Source of the DNA: Heterohyrax brucei
Taxonomy: Eukaryota; Chordata; Mammalia; Hyracoidea; Procaviidae
DNA length: 64,000 nt
Direction of reading: 5' to 3'
Assembly: GCA_028571685.1 (NCBI GenBank)
Contig: CM053154.1
Span: 15,346,001 to 15,410,000 of the forward strand
The position numbers were made by a program, and so were the translations under genes. The notes below the pieces were generated by a model. That model saw only the letters and a list, made by a program, of their open reading frames with translations, had not been told where the DNA came from and searched no databases. This document shows, in pieces, positions 37,600 to 49,632 of the stretch (positions are counted from its first letter, which is position 1; each line of letters starts with the position of its first letter).

Positions 37600-38030
37600 T
37601 TTATGTTGCTGGTACTGCCATAAGTGAACAAGACTCCCATGAACTCATGAGGCTTTGCAGTTTAGTGGCAGAGAGCAGGCATTAAATCATTGTACAGGTA
37701 ATTGTAGTGAGTACCCTAAAGAGAAATGATAGGATGCTTTGGGAAAGGACCAGAGCAGTACCTGAAGAAGTTTCATTTAAGCCAAGACATGAAGGGTACG
37801 TATAGGCCATATAGAAAGTGAAGGACAAAGCCCTCTGGGCTGATGGGACAGCAGGTTCAAAGACCTTGAGGGGGAGTAAAGAATTTGAAGCTTTTAAGGA
37901 ATTAAAAAAAGGCCATTGTGGGCAAGTGGAATCACTGTAGGGCCATGGGGCACTTGACCTTCCCTTGCCAAGCCTCACTTCCACATCGTAAAATGGAAAC
38001 GCTTATGTTTCCCTCATAGAATTGCTCTAA
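37600..38030. repeat. Ancient mammalian-wide interspersed repeat
   Basis: The series gaacaagactcccatgaact, agtacctgaagaagtttcat, gaaggacaaagccctctg and aattaaaaaaaggccattg resembles an old L2/CR1-age repeat, with a MIR-like end near 37,950-38,030. A similar series occurs at about 47,920-48,250. Family name not certain. Confidence 0.4.
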
Positions 38031-39223
38031 CCATCAACTCCAGTTGGAAAATTCTGGCCCACTGGAAGTAAATACGAGTTCTCTCCTTTGGCATCCCAGA
38101 CCCACAAGCACTGGAGTACCACTTTTCCTCTGGTTCCCATTCCCTGGTGCCTGGCATTCTGCTCCCAGATCCCAGGTTGATGGCTGAGGCTCTGCTTCCA
38201 GAAGTTTCTCTGATGCTACATTGCCTCATTAACCTGCATGCCTGTTAGTGGTCAGTCTGTCCCCACCCCAGGTCACTGGACCAACAGGAAACCACCTGCT
38301 GCTTCTGTTGGGAATCTTCCTATCTTCTTATCCTCTTTTCTACTGAAGCATGACTGCTTCCTGGACCTAGTTCCAAATTCTGGTCCTTCTTAGACTTCCC
38401 CAAGTCATTGCCAGTTAAGATGGTCCCTGATGTCTCAGTAGATTACAACTAGCTAAATGTATTTTCTATCAAATAGTGAGCACATCCTTACTGCATCCTT
38501 GGGCTGTGTCTCCACTGAAGGCAGAGCTGTGGTCCCTGTTCTTAAGATGCTGGAAGACGAATTGAGAGCAAAAAGTCATGGTAAGTAAAAAGGGACTTGA
38601 TGGTACTACAACAGTGTGACACAGGCTGAGCACCTCTGTCCCTGCTGCTCTGACGCTGTTCACAAAGCCTTGCCCTTTTGGGTGGTCACCTGTGTTCCTT
38701 ACTTTGAATAATGCATTGTACCTGGGGACACAGCTGAGGCAAGTGGGCACAAAGGGGTTCTACAGACCATGAGTTCAAGCCTGAGCCATGTTTTTTAGCA
38801 GTAAAGGTCTGGGCTATCCCTCTGTGTTTCTCTGAAGTTTTTCTGTAGCCCAAACTTGGTGTCCCAACAAAACTGGTAAACATGATGAAGGCTATGTGCT
38901 TTCAGAGGGCTTGGTCCTACTGCTGGGAACAGAAGACTCTCCCCCTGTGTAGCTGGCAGGGCAGTGGCCTTAGCTGCCCAGTTGTGGTAACTCTCAGAAG
39001 GGGATGACACCATGGACTGAGGCTGTTACCAGAACTCTGTGAGGGAAACAGAAAGCTGCATTTTGGTTTTTTTTGCACCAAGTCTCTCACAACTAGGTGG
39101 AATTTTTGTCTTCCAAGATTTATTTGATGCTTTTTATTGACTTTGAAATACTGCTTATGTTTGCTGTCCTGTAAAACCACGCTCAGTTCACTGCGGGGCT
39201 TGCATGTCCATGCCTGTACTCAC

Positions 39224-39419
39224 TATCAATGAGACTGGTTATTTCCACCAAATCAGACATGGTCGTTTGGTTCGTGTGTTTTATGATCAGCCCGCTGGCT
39301 CTGGGGTTGCTGATACTTCCATCCTCTAGAAGCCTTGAGATGCTTTTGGAGGCAGTTCCTGCAATTATGTAACACCTGGAACCAAGAGCATCATGGATGC
39401 TGTCCCACTGTTCTGAGTC
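39224..39419 (-). CDS. ENO4: ENO4 coding exon (196 bp), enolase barrel
   Basis: Acceptor atttacccag, donor gata|gtgagt. It encodes DSEQWDSIHDALGSRCYIIA, GTASKSISRLLEDGSISNPR, ASGLIIKHTNQTTMSDLVEI and TSLID. IIKHTNQ aligns with the enolase LLKVNQ block, so the catalytic-base lysine is present. The upstream GDD of true enolases, which supplies a magnesium ligand, is replaced by A-G-T. The last base starts a Ser codon completed in the next exon. Confidence 0.95.
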
Positions 39420-40171
39420 CTGGGTAAATATTTAAGAGTTGATTGTTACAATGTATTGAACATAATCTCAAAACAACAGGAATTATATAGCACATGGTCA
39501 AGTCATATACTTCCCTGAGAGATACACAAACACAAACCTCATTTTTTGTTTTTTTCCCCCATCTCTGGCTGAACTGCCACCTGCCACCACAGCCACACAA
39601 AATAAGCTTCATGGACAGGAACTTAAAAGTGATTTACATTTAAGTGTAAAGGTCTAGAGCATCAAATGTTAAGAGACACAAAGTGCTATTGCCAATATTG
39701 ACCCTGGACTTCCTGATACAGGCTCTTCCCACCCACTCTGTTAACCACGATGCTTCTAAAGACCCTGGTAGATGATTTTATGATTATTTCTGAGAAACAG
39801 GCAACTAGAAGAAAAGAGCCTTTTTCTCAACATCTTTATTTTTAATGGGGAGACCGCCACATTTATTGCATATTATTTAAAAAGGAAACAGTATACAAAG
39901 CCATCCCAGCCATTCCAACAGATTCCAACCTCTTCCAGTCAAATCATGCAGGTCTATCTATCACATGATAAAAGTTGTAGTCAAAGACTCAGGACACAGT
40001 CATCCAAAGGCTGCCCTGGCAAGGGGACAGCTTAGCCCAGCCACTGTCCTTTACCGGTGCTGGTGTCTAGGCTGTGAAAGGAAAGATGTGCAGGCTGGGA
40101 GTGAGAGCCCCTGGGACTCCAAATGAGATCCATCACTCCTGTTGTCCCCGATTTTAAACAGCTCTAAGAGG

Positions 40172-40675
40172 GTGTCATGTGTTGAACTATTCCCCCCTCA
40201 AACGTACCAGTTTGGCTAGGTAATGATTTCCAGTATTGTGTAGCTGTCCTCCATATGGTGATTGTAAAATTATGTTAAAAGAAGATTCCCGTGGGACCGT
40301 AACACCCTTATGAAGGTCACCTCCCTGATAAATGTAAAGGGAGTTTCCCTGGGGTGTGGCTCACACCACCTCTTATCTTTCAAGAAATGAAAGGGAGGCA
40401 AGTAGAAAGTTGGGGACCTCATGCCACCAAGAAAGCAGCGCTGTGAACTACATCCTTGGGGCCTGAGGTTCCCATGCTGAGATGCTCCCAGACCAAGGGA
40501 ACGCTAATGACAAAGACCTTCCTCCGGAGTTGACAGAGACAGCCAGCCTTCCCCTGGCACCAGCACCCTGAATTTGGACTTTTAGCCTAATGGACTGTGA
40601 GAGAATAAACTTCTCTTTGTTAAAGCCATCCACTGTGTGACATCTGTGTTATAGTAGCGCTGGGTGACTAAGACA
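40172..40675 (+). mobile_element. Solo LTR-like element
   Basis: Begins TGTCATGTGTTGAACTATTC and ends GTGACTAAGACA, so it has TG...CA termini. Internally it carries ggggacctcatgccaccaag, accctgaatttggacttt and agagaataaacttctctttg. The last contains an AATAAA and is typical of mammalian ERV-type LTRs. About 500 bp with no internal retroviral genes alongside. Confidence 0.7.
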
Positions 40676-40758
40676 GAAGGTCAAGGATTACTAAGCATGT
40701 TTGTTCATTGTATCTCATAGTTCTCAAATTCATAAAATCAGGACTTTAGAGTTTAAGT

Positions 40759-41133
40759 GGTGGAATAGACTGAACTGTGTCCCAAAAGTAGCTATTGGAT
40801 TCCTAACCCCAAGCCCATGGATGTAACCCTGTTTGGAAAGCAGTGCTTGTGAGGCTAATGAGGCCAGATCAGGATACGGTGTGCCCTAACCCTAATCACT
40901 CCTGAGTTATAACAACAACAGATGAGATGCAGAAGCAAGGATACACCTGAGAAGACAGATGTCACATAAGCATCCTCCACAAGCCAGGACACCAACACTG
41001 GGTGACTTACAGGACCCCACATGGCAGAGACCCTGGTAAGGATTCACAACCCCAAAGACTGTGAGAAAACACATTTCTCTAAAGTCACCCCCTTGTGATG
41101 TCTGTGTTAGAACAGCAGTAGGAGCATAAGACA
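40759..41133 (+). mobile_element. Second LTR-like element of another subfamily
   Basis: Has the LTR landmarks gactgaactgtgtcccaaaa, ggattcctaaccccaagc, gaccccacatggcagag and actgtgagaaaacac in the usual order, but differs from the element at 40172. Boundaries are approximate. Confidence 0.55.
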
Positions 41134-41456
41134 CGTGTGTTAGGAAGACAGCTGGTCTCCTACTTCATATAGGACACCCTGGTCAGACGCATTACTTTGA
41201 ATACATCAGAAAAACCTCAGTATCTCCAACTCTGGCAAACAGTGCTTTGTTGCTCCTCTGCATAGGCAGTAGCTGGGTTTAGGTTAGAAAATATTTGGCC
41301 TAGCATGAGGCATGTTTCCATGAGCATGTGAAAATGACACATGACTCACCTACTGAAGCACCAGCCAGAGCAGCAGGCTTGGCTTCTGTCACTTACGTTG
41401 CTTGTAAGTACGCAGCTACTCCTAATGTGCCTGGGAATGGCTCGTTTCATTCTGAA

Positions 41457-41457
<1 letters not shown>

Positions 41458-41515
<58 letters not shown>
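41458..41515 (+). repeat. (AC)29 microsatellite
   Basis: Fifty-eight bases of uninterrupted AC dinucleotide in the ENO4 intron, 180 bp from the nearest exon. Perfect and long enough to be length-variable. Confidence 0.97.
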
Positions 41516-41517
<2 letters not shown>

Positions 41518-41693
41518 CTATGTAACTGTGCTTCTGCTGCTCATTTGCTTATCAAGCGCCTTTAGTCATAAATGCGGAAATAAAGCAACTCAGCTCCAGC
41601 CCAAATTACAAGACAGTTTGAATGATAGGTCACAAAGAAGGAGATTGTATTGTTCTGTGCTTTTTAACAAAATTTGAGGTGAGTCCTGCTTAC

Positions 41694-41819
41694 CTCCTTC
41701 CTGAAAGGATCGATTAAGGCAATAATTGAAGGGTATTTGTTGATCAGATCCACGTACAGGTCAACCATCTCGGCAGCACTTTTTAACGTTCCCACCATCA
41801 CTTCATACTTCCCTCTAGT
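41694..41819 (-). CDS. ENO4: ENO4 coding exon (126 bp)
   Basis: Acceptor ttttccgcccag, donor aaggag|gtaagc. Forty-two whole codons encode TRGKYEVMVGTLKSAAEMVD, LYVDLINKYPSIIALIDPFR and KE. The KYP..IALIDPF segment corresponds to YPVVSIEDPF of glycolytic enolases. The metal-binding Glu of that motif is Ile here, while the following Asp is kept. Symmetric phase-0 exon. Confidence 0.95.
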
Positions 41820-43930
41820 CTGGGCGGAAAATACCAAAATAAAGGATGTATGATGAATTCTTCAAAGATGCGATTCAAGTTCAGATAATCTTAAAAGTTC
41901 GTAAGAGGATTCTTTCCAGGGCACATTTGCCTGCTGCATTTCCTTGAAACACCTGTTAAATACTAATCTGTGTGAGTCCAAGTCACCACTTAAAGTGAAT
42001 TAGCTGCTCTGGGTCAGCGTCTCCTCCCAATACCCACAAAGCTCTTCCCACTGGCTCCAGATGAAGCCTTCTGCACAAAGAACCAGTGGGTGCAGCGTGG
42101 GCAGGGAATCATTCTGACTGGGGTTTATGATCCAGTGCCAGACACCTGGCTGCCTGAGTAGGTGACAATAACATCAATTCATGAAACTGCAAACAGAAAA
42201 GCGATGCACATCTGCCCACTCACTGAAACCTGCTGCCGTTCAGCTCGCCGTGAGTGAGCAAGGAACCTGTTTCCTCTGCTGTCAATAAACACGAAACCAG
42301 GTCTAGGCTTCTGAAATACTAAAACCAATACAAATGCAAAGGACTTGTGTGAAGGCATTTCTTTCTCATAGTATGTGACTTTGAACACAATATTGTCTTG
42401 AAAGAGGACTTTGAGTTCACTCTGTTCATTTAGATAAGGAAAGTCCCTACATCATTAAGTATAGAAATAAATGTGGCGGAAGGATCTAAGGTGGTCTTTC
42501 TGCAAAACAAAGCAGCTTGCCTTCCCAGTCTGCATTTAGGGATGGCACCTGGGGCCTTTAGGTACTGGGAGGTGGGATGGGGTGGACCCGAGGGGATGTT
42601 GGTTTGCTGCTGCTGCTGCTAAGAGAATGGATTCCGGTGGCATTAGGCAGTTCCTAAGAAGTCTGTCACTGAAGGGACTTCATACTTTTTTCACATTAAA
42701 AAGCAGCAAGAACTTTTAGTTTCCATAATGCAAAGCTTAAAGGTCCTGCCTTATCAGCAAGGAAGTGTGGATGACTTTGACCTAACATTATTGTAAGAAT
42801 GGCCTGATATCAAGCTAATACATTTTACTGAAGATAAGCAATAAATACTCATTCTAGCTAGCATTAGCAGTCAGTATATTCCTAGTTCTTAGTATACACT
42901 GTGGATGAAAACATGCAATTATTTTTCGTAACGGTATGCCTAGGAAACAATCATTATGTGGAAAAAAATATGAAATTACTTAAAACATTCTTTTATGTGC
43001 TTAGTCTCTTTAAAAAAATAAAAGAATCTGTAGAAATCATCTGAAACTTACAATTCTTACATATTGCTCAAAATCTCCCCTGTAGTTAAAGTAAGAATCA
43101 CATATTAAAGCAGAATCCTATTTGACCACATACCCCCAAATTTGACATGGATTACCAAGTTGCTGTAAATGTATATCAATATTCTGGGCATTTGTGTGCT
43201 TAAAAATGGGACATATGAGACATGTATAAATGGGAGTATAAGACAGGCAACTTCTTGTAATATCCCTAACGCACCGGCTTGCCAGGCCCATCACCCCGAT
43301 GGCAGTGAGGGGGACAACCGTTGGCAATGGGCCCATTTGGTGCGCGCCTGGAGTTTCCCACTCTCTGTCTCTCTCTCCTAACTTCCTTTAGGCGGCATGG
43401 GTCCCCTGATGAAGATAAAAACTTGCCCTCCTAACCCAGGCTGTGAATACCTCTTTGATGTATTTCATTTTCTCCATCAATGTCTGTAACTTGGAAATAC
43501 TTTACTATCTGTGCGGCATACACTTGGAGAGCTACATGTCTAAAGAAGCCTCGTGAGTCACAGTTAGAAGTGATCAACCTTCCACACTTGACAGATGGAG
43601 CCTTCACCAGCCAAACGACTCTACTCAGGGAACTAGACCAGTTTGTCAAATTATTTTTCAGTAGCAGTCGTGATTACAAAGTGACCCACCCATTCTGTTA
43701 CAGAATTTTTATCTCTGTGTTTTATTAAGAAACTCTGTTTTTAATGTTTCAAATGATACGGCTGTATTACTCTTTGGTCATTGGTAATTGGGCTATCTCA
43801 ACTCCGTACATGCCTCCTCACATGATATTAATAAATTCACAAGATAACAGGATCTGCTCCAGAAAGCATCAGAGTGCTAATTTTATAAAGGACCTTTACA
43901 AGTTGTAAAAGTCCTGGATTGGAAACTTAC
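41820..43930 (-). other. ENO4 intron
   Basis: Mostly unique AT-rich sequence, with short CTG runs near 42,610. No SINE or LINE of the families seen elsewhere could be recognised. Confidence 0.65.
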
Positions 43931-44098
43931 ATAGTCCATCAACTCATGTGCAGCACAGTTGATGGCTAGATGCAGGTGTGTTCCCAGTTCCAGCCCCAGG
44001 TTTGCACAGATCCCTTGTATTAGGAGGATGGGCTGCTCTATGGTGTCAAAGTTAATGGTCAGACAGCCAAGATGGGACATCTTCCCAGTGATCTGCTG
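43931..44098 (-). CDS. ENO4: ENO4 coding exon (168 bp)
   Basis: Acceptor ctcttcttgcag with tandem CAG CAG following, donor gactat|gtaagt. It encodes QQITGKMSHLGCLTINFDTI, EQPILLIQGICANLGLELGT and HLHLAINCAAHELMDY. ANLGLELGTHLHLAINCAAHEL aligns with the enolase barrel strand that carries the first Mg ligand, where ENO4 has Asn-Cys. The tandem acceptor could add or drop Gln residues. Confidence 0.95.
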
Positions 44099-44969
44099 CT
44101 GCAAGAAGAAGAGAGAACGATCTGTAAAAACAGCGTGACGAGGGTCTTGGGATTCTTGTGGATAGGAGTCATCTACAGTGACACAGCTCTTCAAAGATGA
44201 GGCCCGCTGATCTGTCATTAGCTCTGGGTCCCATGCATCTCCACGTGGCTTTGGGCACATGATTCCTGTGCAGTACCTGGGAGTGGTCTTGTCACTCCAG
44301 AGGTTTTCATGTTTGGCCTTGGAGCACACTGGCCTCCCTCCACTGCACTTACACAGTTAATCAGCTCTGCCATGGTCCCTGGGGGCTAACCGGAAGCACA
44401 GCCATGTGGCTGGTGAATCTCGAGGCTATCCCTATAAACGCCCATCCTCTGTCCCCGTCTGTCTTCTTACTCCATTCCCTGTCCCAGACTTGTTCTTCGC
44501 TGTGTTCTGTTTTCCTTTATAAGGACATGACTGCTAAAATCTAAAACCTTCAGGAAAGGGTGAATCATTACAAAGATTAAAGACTTCTGCTCAAAGCACG
44601 CAGTACCAAGAATGGAGAATCTGTGGAGCCAAACAACCTCACGGAAAGGCCACATGCCTCTAACACCAGGTCAACTTTGATGTGCCCTTGCCATAAACTG
44701 CTACTAAGCAATTATAAGTTGCAGCAACATCAGTGAGTCTGAAGGCTTCAAGGCATGATCAAACTCAAGAGTAAACACAATCCCAAGAATAAACATCCCA
44801 TTTTTACTAGTGAGAGCCTTAGTTAATTCCATGAACCATCCAATATTTTTATTGTCACCGAGTGGAACCTTTCATTCAGCAAACAGAGGAATAGCTGGGG
44901 AAAATTTCCGTGTATCGGTTGACGCATTTTATTCTAGAGTGTTCTAAGCTATGAGAGCATCACTTCTTG

Positions 44970-45200
44970 CTGCTTACTGAATGTCAGGTGCTCTTCTAAG
45001 TGCATAAAGGAGAGAGAATGATGCGTGGGAGAGAGATGCATGGGAGAACAATGCATAAAGGAGACAGAACAATGCAAGGAGATTCACTCCCTACACCAAC
45101 CCCATGAAGTAGGTACTGCTACTGTCTTCATTTAACTGAGAGTTAGGTAGGTAACCTGAATCAGAATTTAGTCCAGGCACTGTGGCTCCAGAGTGTATAC
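44970..45200. repeat. MIR/L2-type repeat with internal tandem expansion
   Basis: Flanks read tgaatgtcaggtgctcttct and ccaaccccatgaagtaggta, as in MIR-class repeats. Between them the ggagagagaatgatgcg / gggagagagatgcat / aacaatgcataaaggag units form a short degenerate tandem array. Confidence 0.5.
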
Positions 45201-45889
45201 CTACAAAATTCTGGCTTGAGTACTTGAGAATCTGTATCTAACCTGTTCCTAACAGAAAAAGTTAAGCTGACTGAGAAGGGGCTAATCTAAGTTTCTCAGA
45301 TCATGGAAGACAACCTGGTTGGAATGAAAGGAACGGCCGTGAGACTTGGTTACTTGTTCACCGCCCTCTGTCTCTCTTGCAAAGCCAAGTGTTCTCACTC
45401 CAGCACCTACAAGTGTCAAGTATTTTACTTAACGCTGCACTTACGTATTTCTCTTCTCCTAATTTTTAGAAGGAACTTAATTTTTTTTTAAATCTTTGCC
45501 AACTGCTTCCTTTAATAGCCCCTCTTACTGATGATGTCAACAGACTCCAAAGTCCCTGCCATCTGTCTCTGACTGCAGGCTTCAGAGAGCAACTGCTGCA
45601 GATGTCAGCAGCCTGCCCTTATCTGCATTACCTGCGGGGTTCTCACTGGCTGTTCTGATGATATACATTACTGAAAGTTTAAGCATGTGATAGGTGACTA
45701 TGTCAGCACACCTACAACACACAAAGTGATCAGCTGACCCAGCCCAGTAGTCTAAGGCTCCAGTTTTCACAGGGTGGACTTTTTGCCTGGCTTTCTTGAC
45801 ATTATCTAGATTCCAGCAATGGTCCACCTAAAATGTGCCAGATCAAAAGTCACCTTTTTGTGTGTGTTTTTTTCTTTCTCTAACAGTAG

Positions 45890-45966
45890 CAAAACGGCAG
45901 TGGATTCAAACCACTGACCTTCTGGTTAGCAGCCTGATCTGTTAAACCCTGTGTCACCAGGCTACA
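45890..45966 (-). repeat. SINE head fragment
   Basis: Contains cagtggattcaaaccactg, accttctggttagcagc and the A-box end tgtgtcaccagg. The tail half is missing. Confidence 0.75.
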
Positions 45967-46293
45967 AACAGTAAAATGAAGATCTAATATAACCTATGTG
46001 CCTTTGAGTTAGTTATTAGAGAAATTCAACTTTCCAAACACATCACTTCATTTCCAGGCCTATTACTCAGAGGTGCTTCTTCCAGCCCTCACCAGGCCAC
46101 CCTGCAAGGAGATGTAGGGATAGAATAAGATTCTGGCTCTGGGGCTGCCTGGGTAGTGCTTATAAGTATCGCTGTGTAATTTTCATTTGCATCAGCCCTG
46201 TCTTGGAGTAAAATGACTATGGGAGTGGAATGGAGGCTGGGAATATAGAGATAAATCTTGTCACAAAGAAGGGTGATAAATACATATACTTAC

Positions 46294-46350
46294 TTGAGCC
46301 CTTTTGCCTCCATTATGCCCTTTTTTGGTCTCTGGTTTCGGAGGAGGGAG
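46294..46350 (-). CDS. ENO4: ENO4 coding exon (57 bp)
   Basis: Acceptor ctgtcttcacag, donor gctcaa|gtaagt. Nineteen codons encode LPPPKPETKKGHNGGKRAQ, the lysine/proline-rich insertion that in ENO4 separates the front part of the enolase fold from the barrel. Glycolytic enolases lack it. Symmetric phase-0 exon. Confidence 0.93.
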
Positions 46351-46607
46351 CTGTGAAGACAGAAGACAAAAAACACGTCACTTAGGATCTGCAGGGATGT
46401 CCCTGGCTGCTTCCGAAACTCTGGGCTGTCTGCTGCCCTGGGGCCTGGCCAGCCACACTGTGGGGTCACGTTTTCATGCACACATACTCCCAGACAATGG
46501 CACCTATTTACTACTTTTGTAAGTCTTAAATTATTTCTCAATTCAGACACAGCTACCCTTTACGTCATCCTTCTTTCCCTCTCACATATACGGGAATGTG
46601 CGTAATA

Positions 46608-47165
46608 TATGAGGACGGACAATTAAGTTTGTGAAACCATCCTCGACAAAGTGCTACATAACTCATTGCTGAATATCATTATGGTTACCTTCAAAGCACT
46701 CCCTCTGGGAAACTATGCACCGACACCAGTGCCTGGTCGACCCTTCAAAGCAATTTTGGAACTCTTTCTGGAAGGGTGGTCACAATTGTTATCATTACTA
46801 CCCTTCATGTACTGAATGTCCTCAAAATGGCTCATAATTCCTTTATCTGGAAGTAAACAAAAAAGTTACTGGGAGCCAGATCAGGTGTGTAGCGAGGGTG
46901 TTCCAATATAGTCATTTGTTTACTGGCTAAAAACTCCCTCACAGATAACTAGACAATTAAGTTTGCAAACTTGCTACCATGCCACTGTGCACAATGGCCA
47001 TTCCAGAAAGAGTTTCAAAATTGCTTTGAAGAGTGGACTAGGCACCGGTATCAGTGCATAGCTTCCCGAGGGGAGCACTTCAAAGGTGACTACAGTGACA
47101 CTCAGCAAGGAAGTATGTAGCACATAGAACAATTAAGTTCATGGACTTAATTGTGAGACCTTGTA
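46608..47165. mobile_element. Two mariner-derived fragments in inverted orientation
   Basis: The outer ends are tatgaggacggacaattaag and, read inversely, tacaaggtctcacaattaag, which match the terminal repeat at 18,960-18,982. The arm 46618-46800 carries cattgctgaatatcattatg and cgacccttcaaagcaatttt. The arm 46955-47150 carries the same blocks on the other strand, including aaaattgctttgaagagtgg. Both are pieces of the mariner family at 17310-18982. The right-hand copy is a deletion derivative with its own terminal repeats. Confidence 0.8.
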
Positions 47166-47212
47166 GAGAGAGAGAGAGACACACACATATAATCATGACT
47201 TTCTACTCATTA

Positions 47213-47400
47213 AAAAAACTTCACTGCCATTGTGTTGATTCCGACTCCTAGCAACCCTATAAGACACAGTAGAACTACCCTATACAGTTTCCTAGTCTGT
47301 CTTTACAGAAGCAGATGGTGTATCTTTCTCCTCGGAGTAGCTGGTGGATTCAAACTGCTGCCTTTTGGTTGGCAGCTGAGCACCTCAGCACTGCCCCACT
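47213..47400 (-). repeat. SINE of the long subfamily
   Basis: Has the usual minus-strand tail (tgttgattccgactcctagc), then an extra block of about 40 bases (ctttacagaagcagatggtg, tatctttctcc) before the B-box region ggattcaaactgctgcc. Confidence 0.88.
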
Positions 47401-47919
47401 GAAGCTTCCTTGCTCCTCATTGCTTGCTCCCACAGTATTACCCCTTCAAGGTGGAGGGAGCTTGCTGTCTGCAGCACTCTACCAGGCACCAAGGATGCAA
47501 AGTTTCTTTTGTGCCCTAAGAAGTAATCCCATTGTAGTATTTACTTTTGTTGGCCTAAAGAACACTTTCTCCTGCCAGGCAGACTTGACTTTTGGACCTA
47601 GCCAAAGGTCCTTAGCGCTGGTACGTCTGGTGGGTGTGATGTCACTGAGGCGAAAGGCAAAGGTCCTTCTTAAAGAGGAACTGCCACAGGGTTTGGAGTT
47701 TCCCTTAGCAAGCTATTGAAGCATCTAGTCTTCTGTAGGATGCATTTGAATGTCTAGGGCTCTGGAAACTGGGGCACGCTGGTCCCTGAATCAGCATGGT
47801 TCACACTCAGGTCTCTGCAAGTACAGTTATTTTGCTTCTTGCCACTGTGGAGTGATTTAGACTGTCCATTTCCTGGTAAAACTAACACTCAGGAAGCAAA
47901 CCACTGAGTCCAGAAGTAG

Positions 47920-48250
47920 AACTGCAGTGGTGACTAAGACCCCAGGTGGGCACCGCTTCAAGGACCTTGAGTTTAGGGAGACAGACAGGTAGTGCATGAC
48001 CAGGTGGGAGGGGAGTGTGGAAGAGTCATGGTGGGGACTCTGAAGGACAGACACCTGGATGAAGTGTAGACCTCTGGGTAAAGAGAAGCATATGCGTAAA
48101 GGCCGAGAGCCAGGCATCATGGGCTTCTAGAACAGAAAGCCCAAACAGAGTGATGTGTCTAAGGCTGGAGGGGGATCACGCAGGAGTTAAGGAGTGGATA
48201 ACCGCTCAAGACTTTGGACTTGAACTTACGGACAAAGCAGTGGGAAGTCA
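47920..48250. repeat. Ancient mammalian-wide interspersed repeat
   Basis: The series gggagacagacaggtagtgc, gaagtgtagacctctggg, gcgtaaaggccgagagcc and tgatgtgtctaaggctgg resembles the old repeat noted at 37,600. Name not certain. Confidence 0.4.
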
Positions 48251-49479
48251 TGTGGCACTACCAGGTGAAGAGCTGAGCTGCACGGTTCCTCCGTCAGCTG
48301 AGAATGGTAAACACTGAGGAATGTTGTTATTACATTACTACTACTTTTCTCCTGTCTTCCCAACCAGATTTTAAACTGCCTGAGGGCAGGAACTGTCTTT
48401 TCAACTCTGTAGCATCTACTGTAGGGCCTTGCAACAGCAGTAAATAACTGAGAAAAACAAGCTGTAACATTTTTCTCTGGCACGTAGTTAAGGACGTAGT
48501 TGTTCAATATGATAAAGAGCCCAAATCTCCAGCCTTTATAATCAGACAAGATGCAATTTATTCTTGAATGACTGTTCTCAGTCTAGGTGTGTTTAAAAAT
48601 AGCTTAAATCCAAATTAAACAAATACAGCCTTTCATTAGCAAGAATTAGTCATCTACAGGCTTCTGGCAAAAAGTCAGTTACACTGAAATCTGGCGTGAA
48701 GTAACTTGCTGATTTATGCAAGCAGTCACATGATATCATCAGGAACAATCATTTTATTGCCAAAACAAAGCAGAGTGACTGCAGGAAACTCTGATCCCCA
48801 TCCTAGCGTCTCCCAGTTTGAAGATGAAAGCTGGATTTTAGCTAAGGCTTTCTGCAAACCTGCTTTGGGTTGACTTATCCATGAGAAAATGTCCTATTTC
48901 TTCAGCAATATTTTTTTTCCTTGAAAAATAAAATGAGATTTAATGGAATAACTAAAGTTGGGAACAATCTGGTATCAGTATAATCACCCGGAAAGAGTAA
49001 ACATCTCTGTACCCAGTTAGGGTTATATCACAAGGCACCATGCCATTGGTGAGATCAACTCAGGTTCTCTCTGCACACTGCTTCCAGTCCTTCCAAGGTG
49101 GGAATCTGTATTTCACCACTGCCCTAACTGAAGCACTGAGCCCAAACTGTTTCATTTCAAAGGCCTTGTTCCTTCCTCTGTGTTTCATGTTGTTAGCACT
49201 AAAACTTTACAGAAACTCATAACATTAACGGATTAGTGACATTTTTGCATGCCTTTTCATTGAGCATTACAGCTTTTCATTCAAACAAGAATGAGCTAGT
49301 GGGAGCTGTTACTAAAGACCCTACTGCAGATCTCAAACATGCAACACCAGCTATAGGAATCTGATCCTTGCTTCACACCACTCACATAAATGCCAAATGA
49401 ATTTGAGATAGAAATATTTTTTAAAAAGTCTCAACGTGTGAAAAGCATTCCATAATTTGGGAGCAGACTACCACATGAT

Positions 49480-49625
49480 TAATATCACAGACTCTGAGGC
49501 TCGACTTTCTGGGTTTCAAGCCCAGCTCTACTACTTAAGGGGCAAAGGGTAAGTTAGTTAACGTCTCTAGGCCTCAATTTAAACCTTAATCCATAAAGTG
49601 GAGATAATAATACTATCTGTCTATG
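49480..49625 (+). repeat. MIR-type ancient SINE
   Basis: Contains cacagactctgaggctcgac, tttcaagcccagctctacta, ctctaggcctcaattt and ataaagtggagataataata in the standard MIR order. Confidence 0.8.
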
Positions 49626-49632
49626 GAGTTGT

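Larger units (their letters stand above)
36618..39223 (-). other. ENO4 intron with a SINE and older repeats
   Basis: Holds a plus-strand SINE (37062-37216) and an ancient mammalian-wide repeat at about 37600-38030 (gagcaggcattaaatcattg, agacatgaagggtacg). The rest shows nothing I can name. Confidence 0.65.
39420..41693 (-). other. ENO4 intron with two LTR-like repeats and a microsatellite
   Basis: Contains LTR-like elements at 40172-40675 and 40759-41133 and the (AC)n tract at 41458-41515. I see nothing else in 39,420-40,171. Confidence 0.7.
44099..46293 (-). other. ENO4 intron with ancient repeat and SINE fragment
   Basis: Carries a MIR/L2-type repeat at about 44,970-45,200. It is interrupted by an imperfect tandem array of gggagag/atgcataaaggagac units (45,008-45,080). 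A head fragment of the SINE lies at 45,890-45,966. Confidence 0.6.

Noticed and set aside
41328..41565. Frames encoding THTHTH repeats
   Set aside because: They are translations of the (AC)29 microsatellite.
45008..45080. Direct repeats considered as a CRISPR-like array
   Set aside because: The units are short, degenerate and without spacers, inside a vertebrate MIR/L2-type repeat. It is a small tandem expansion.
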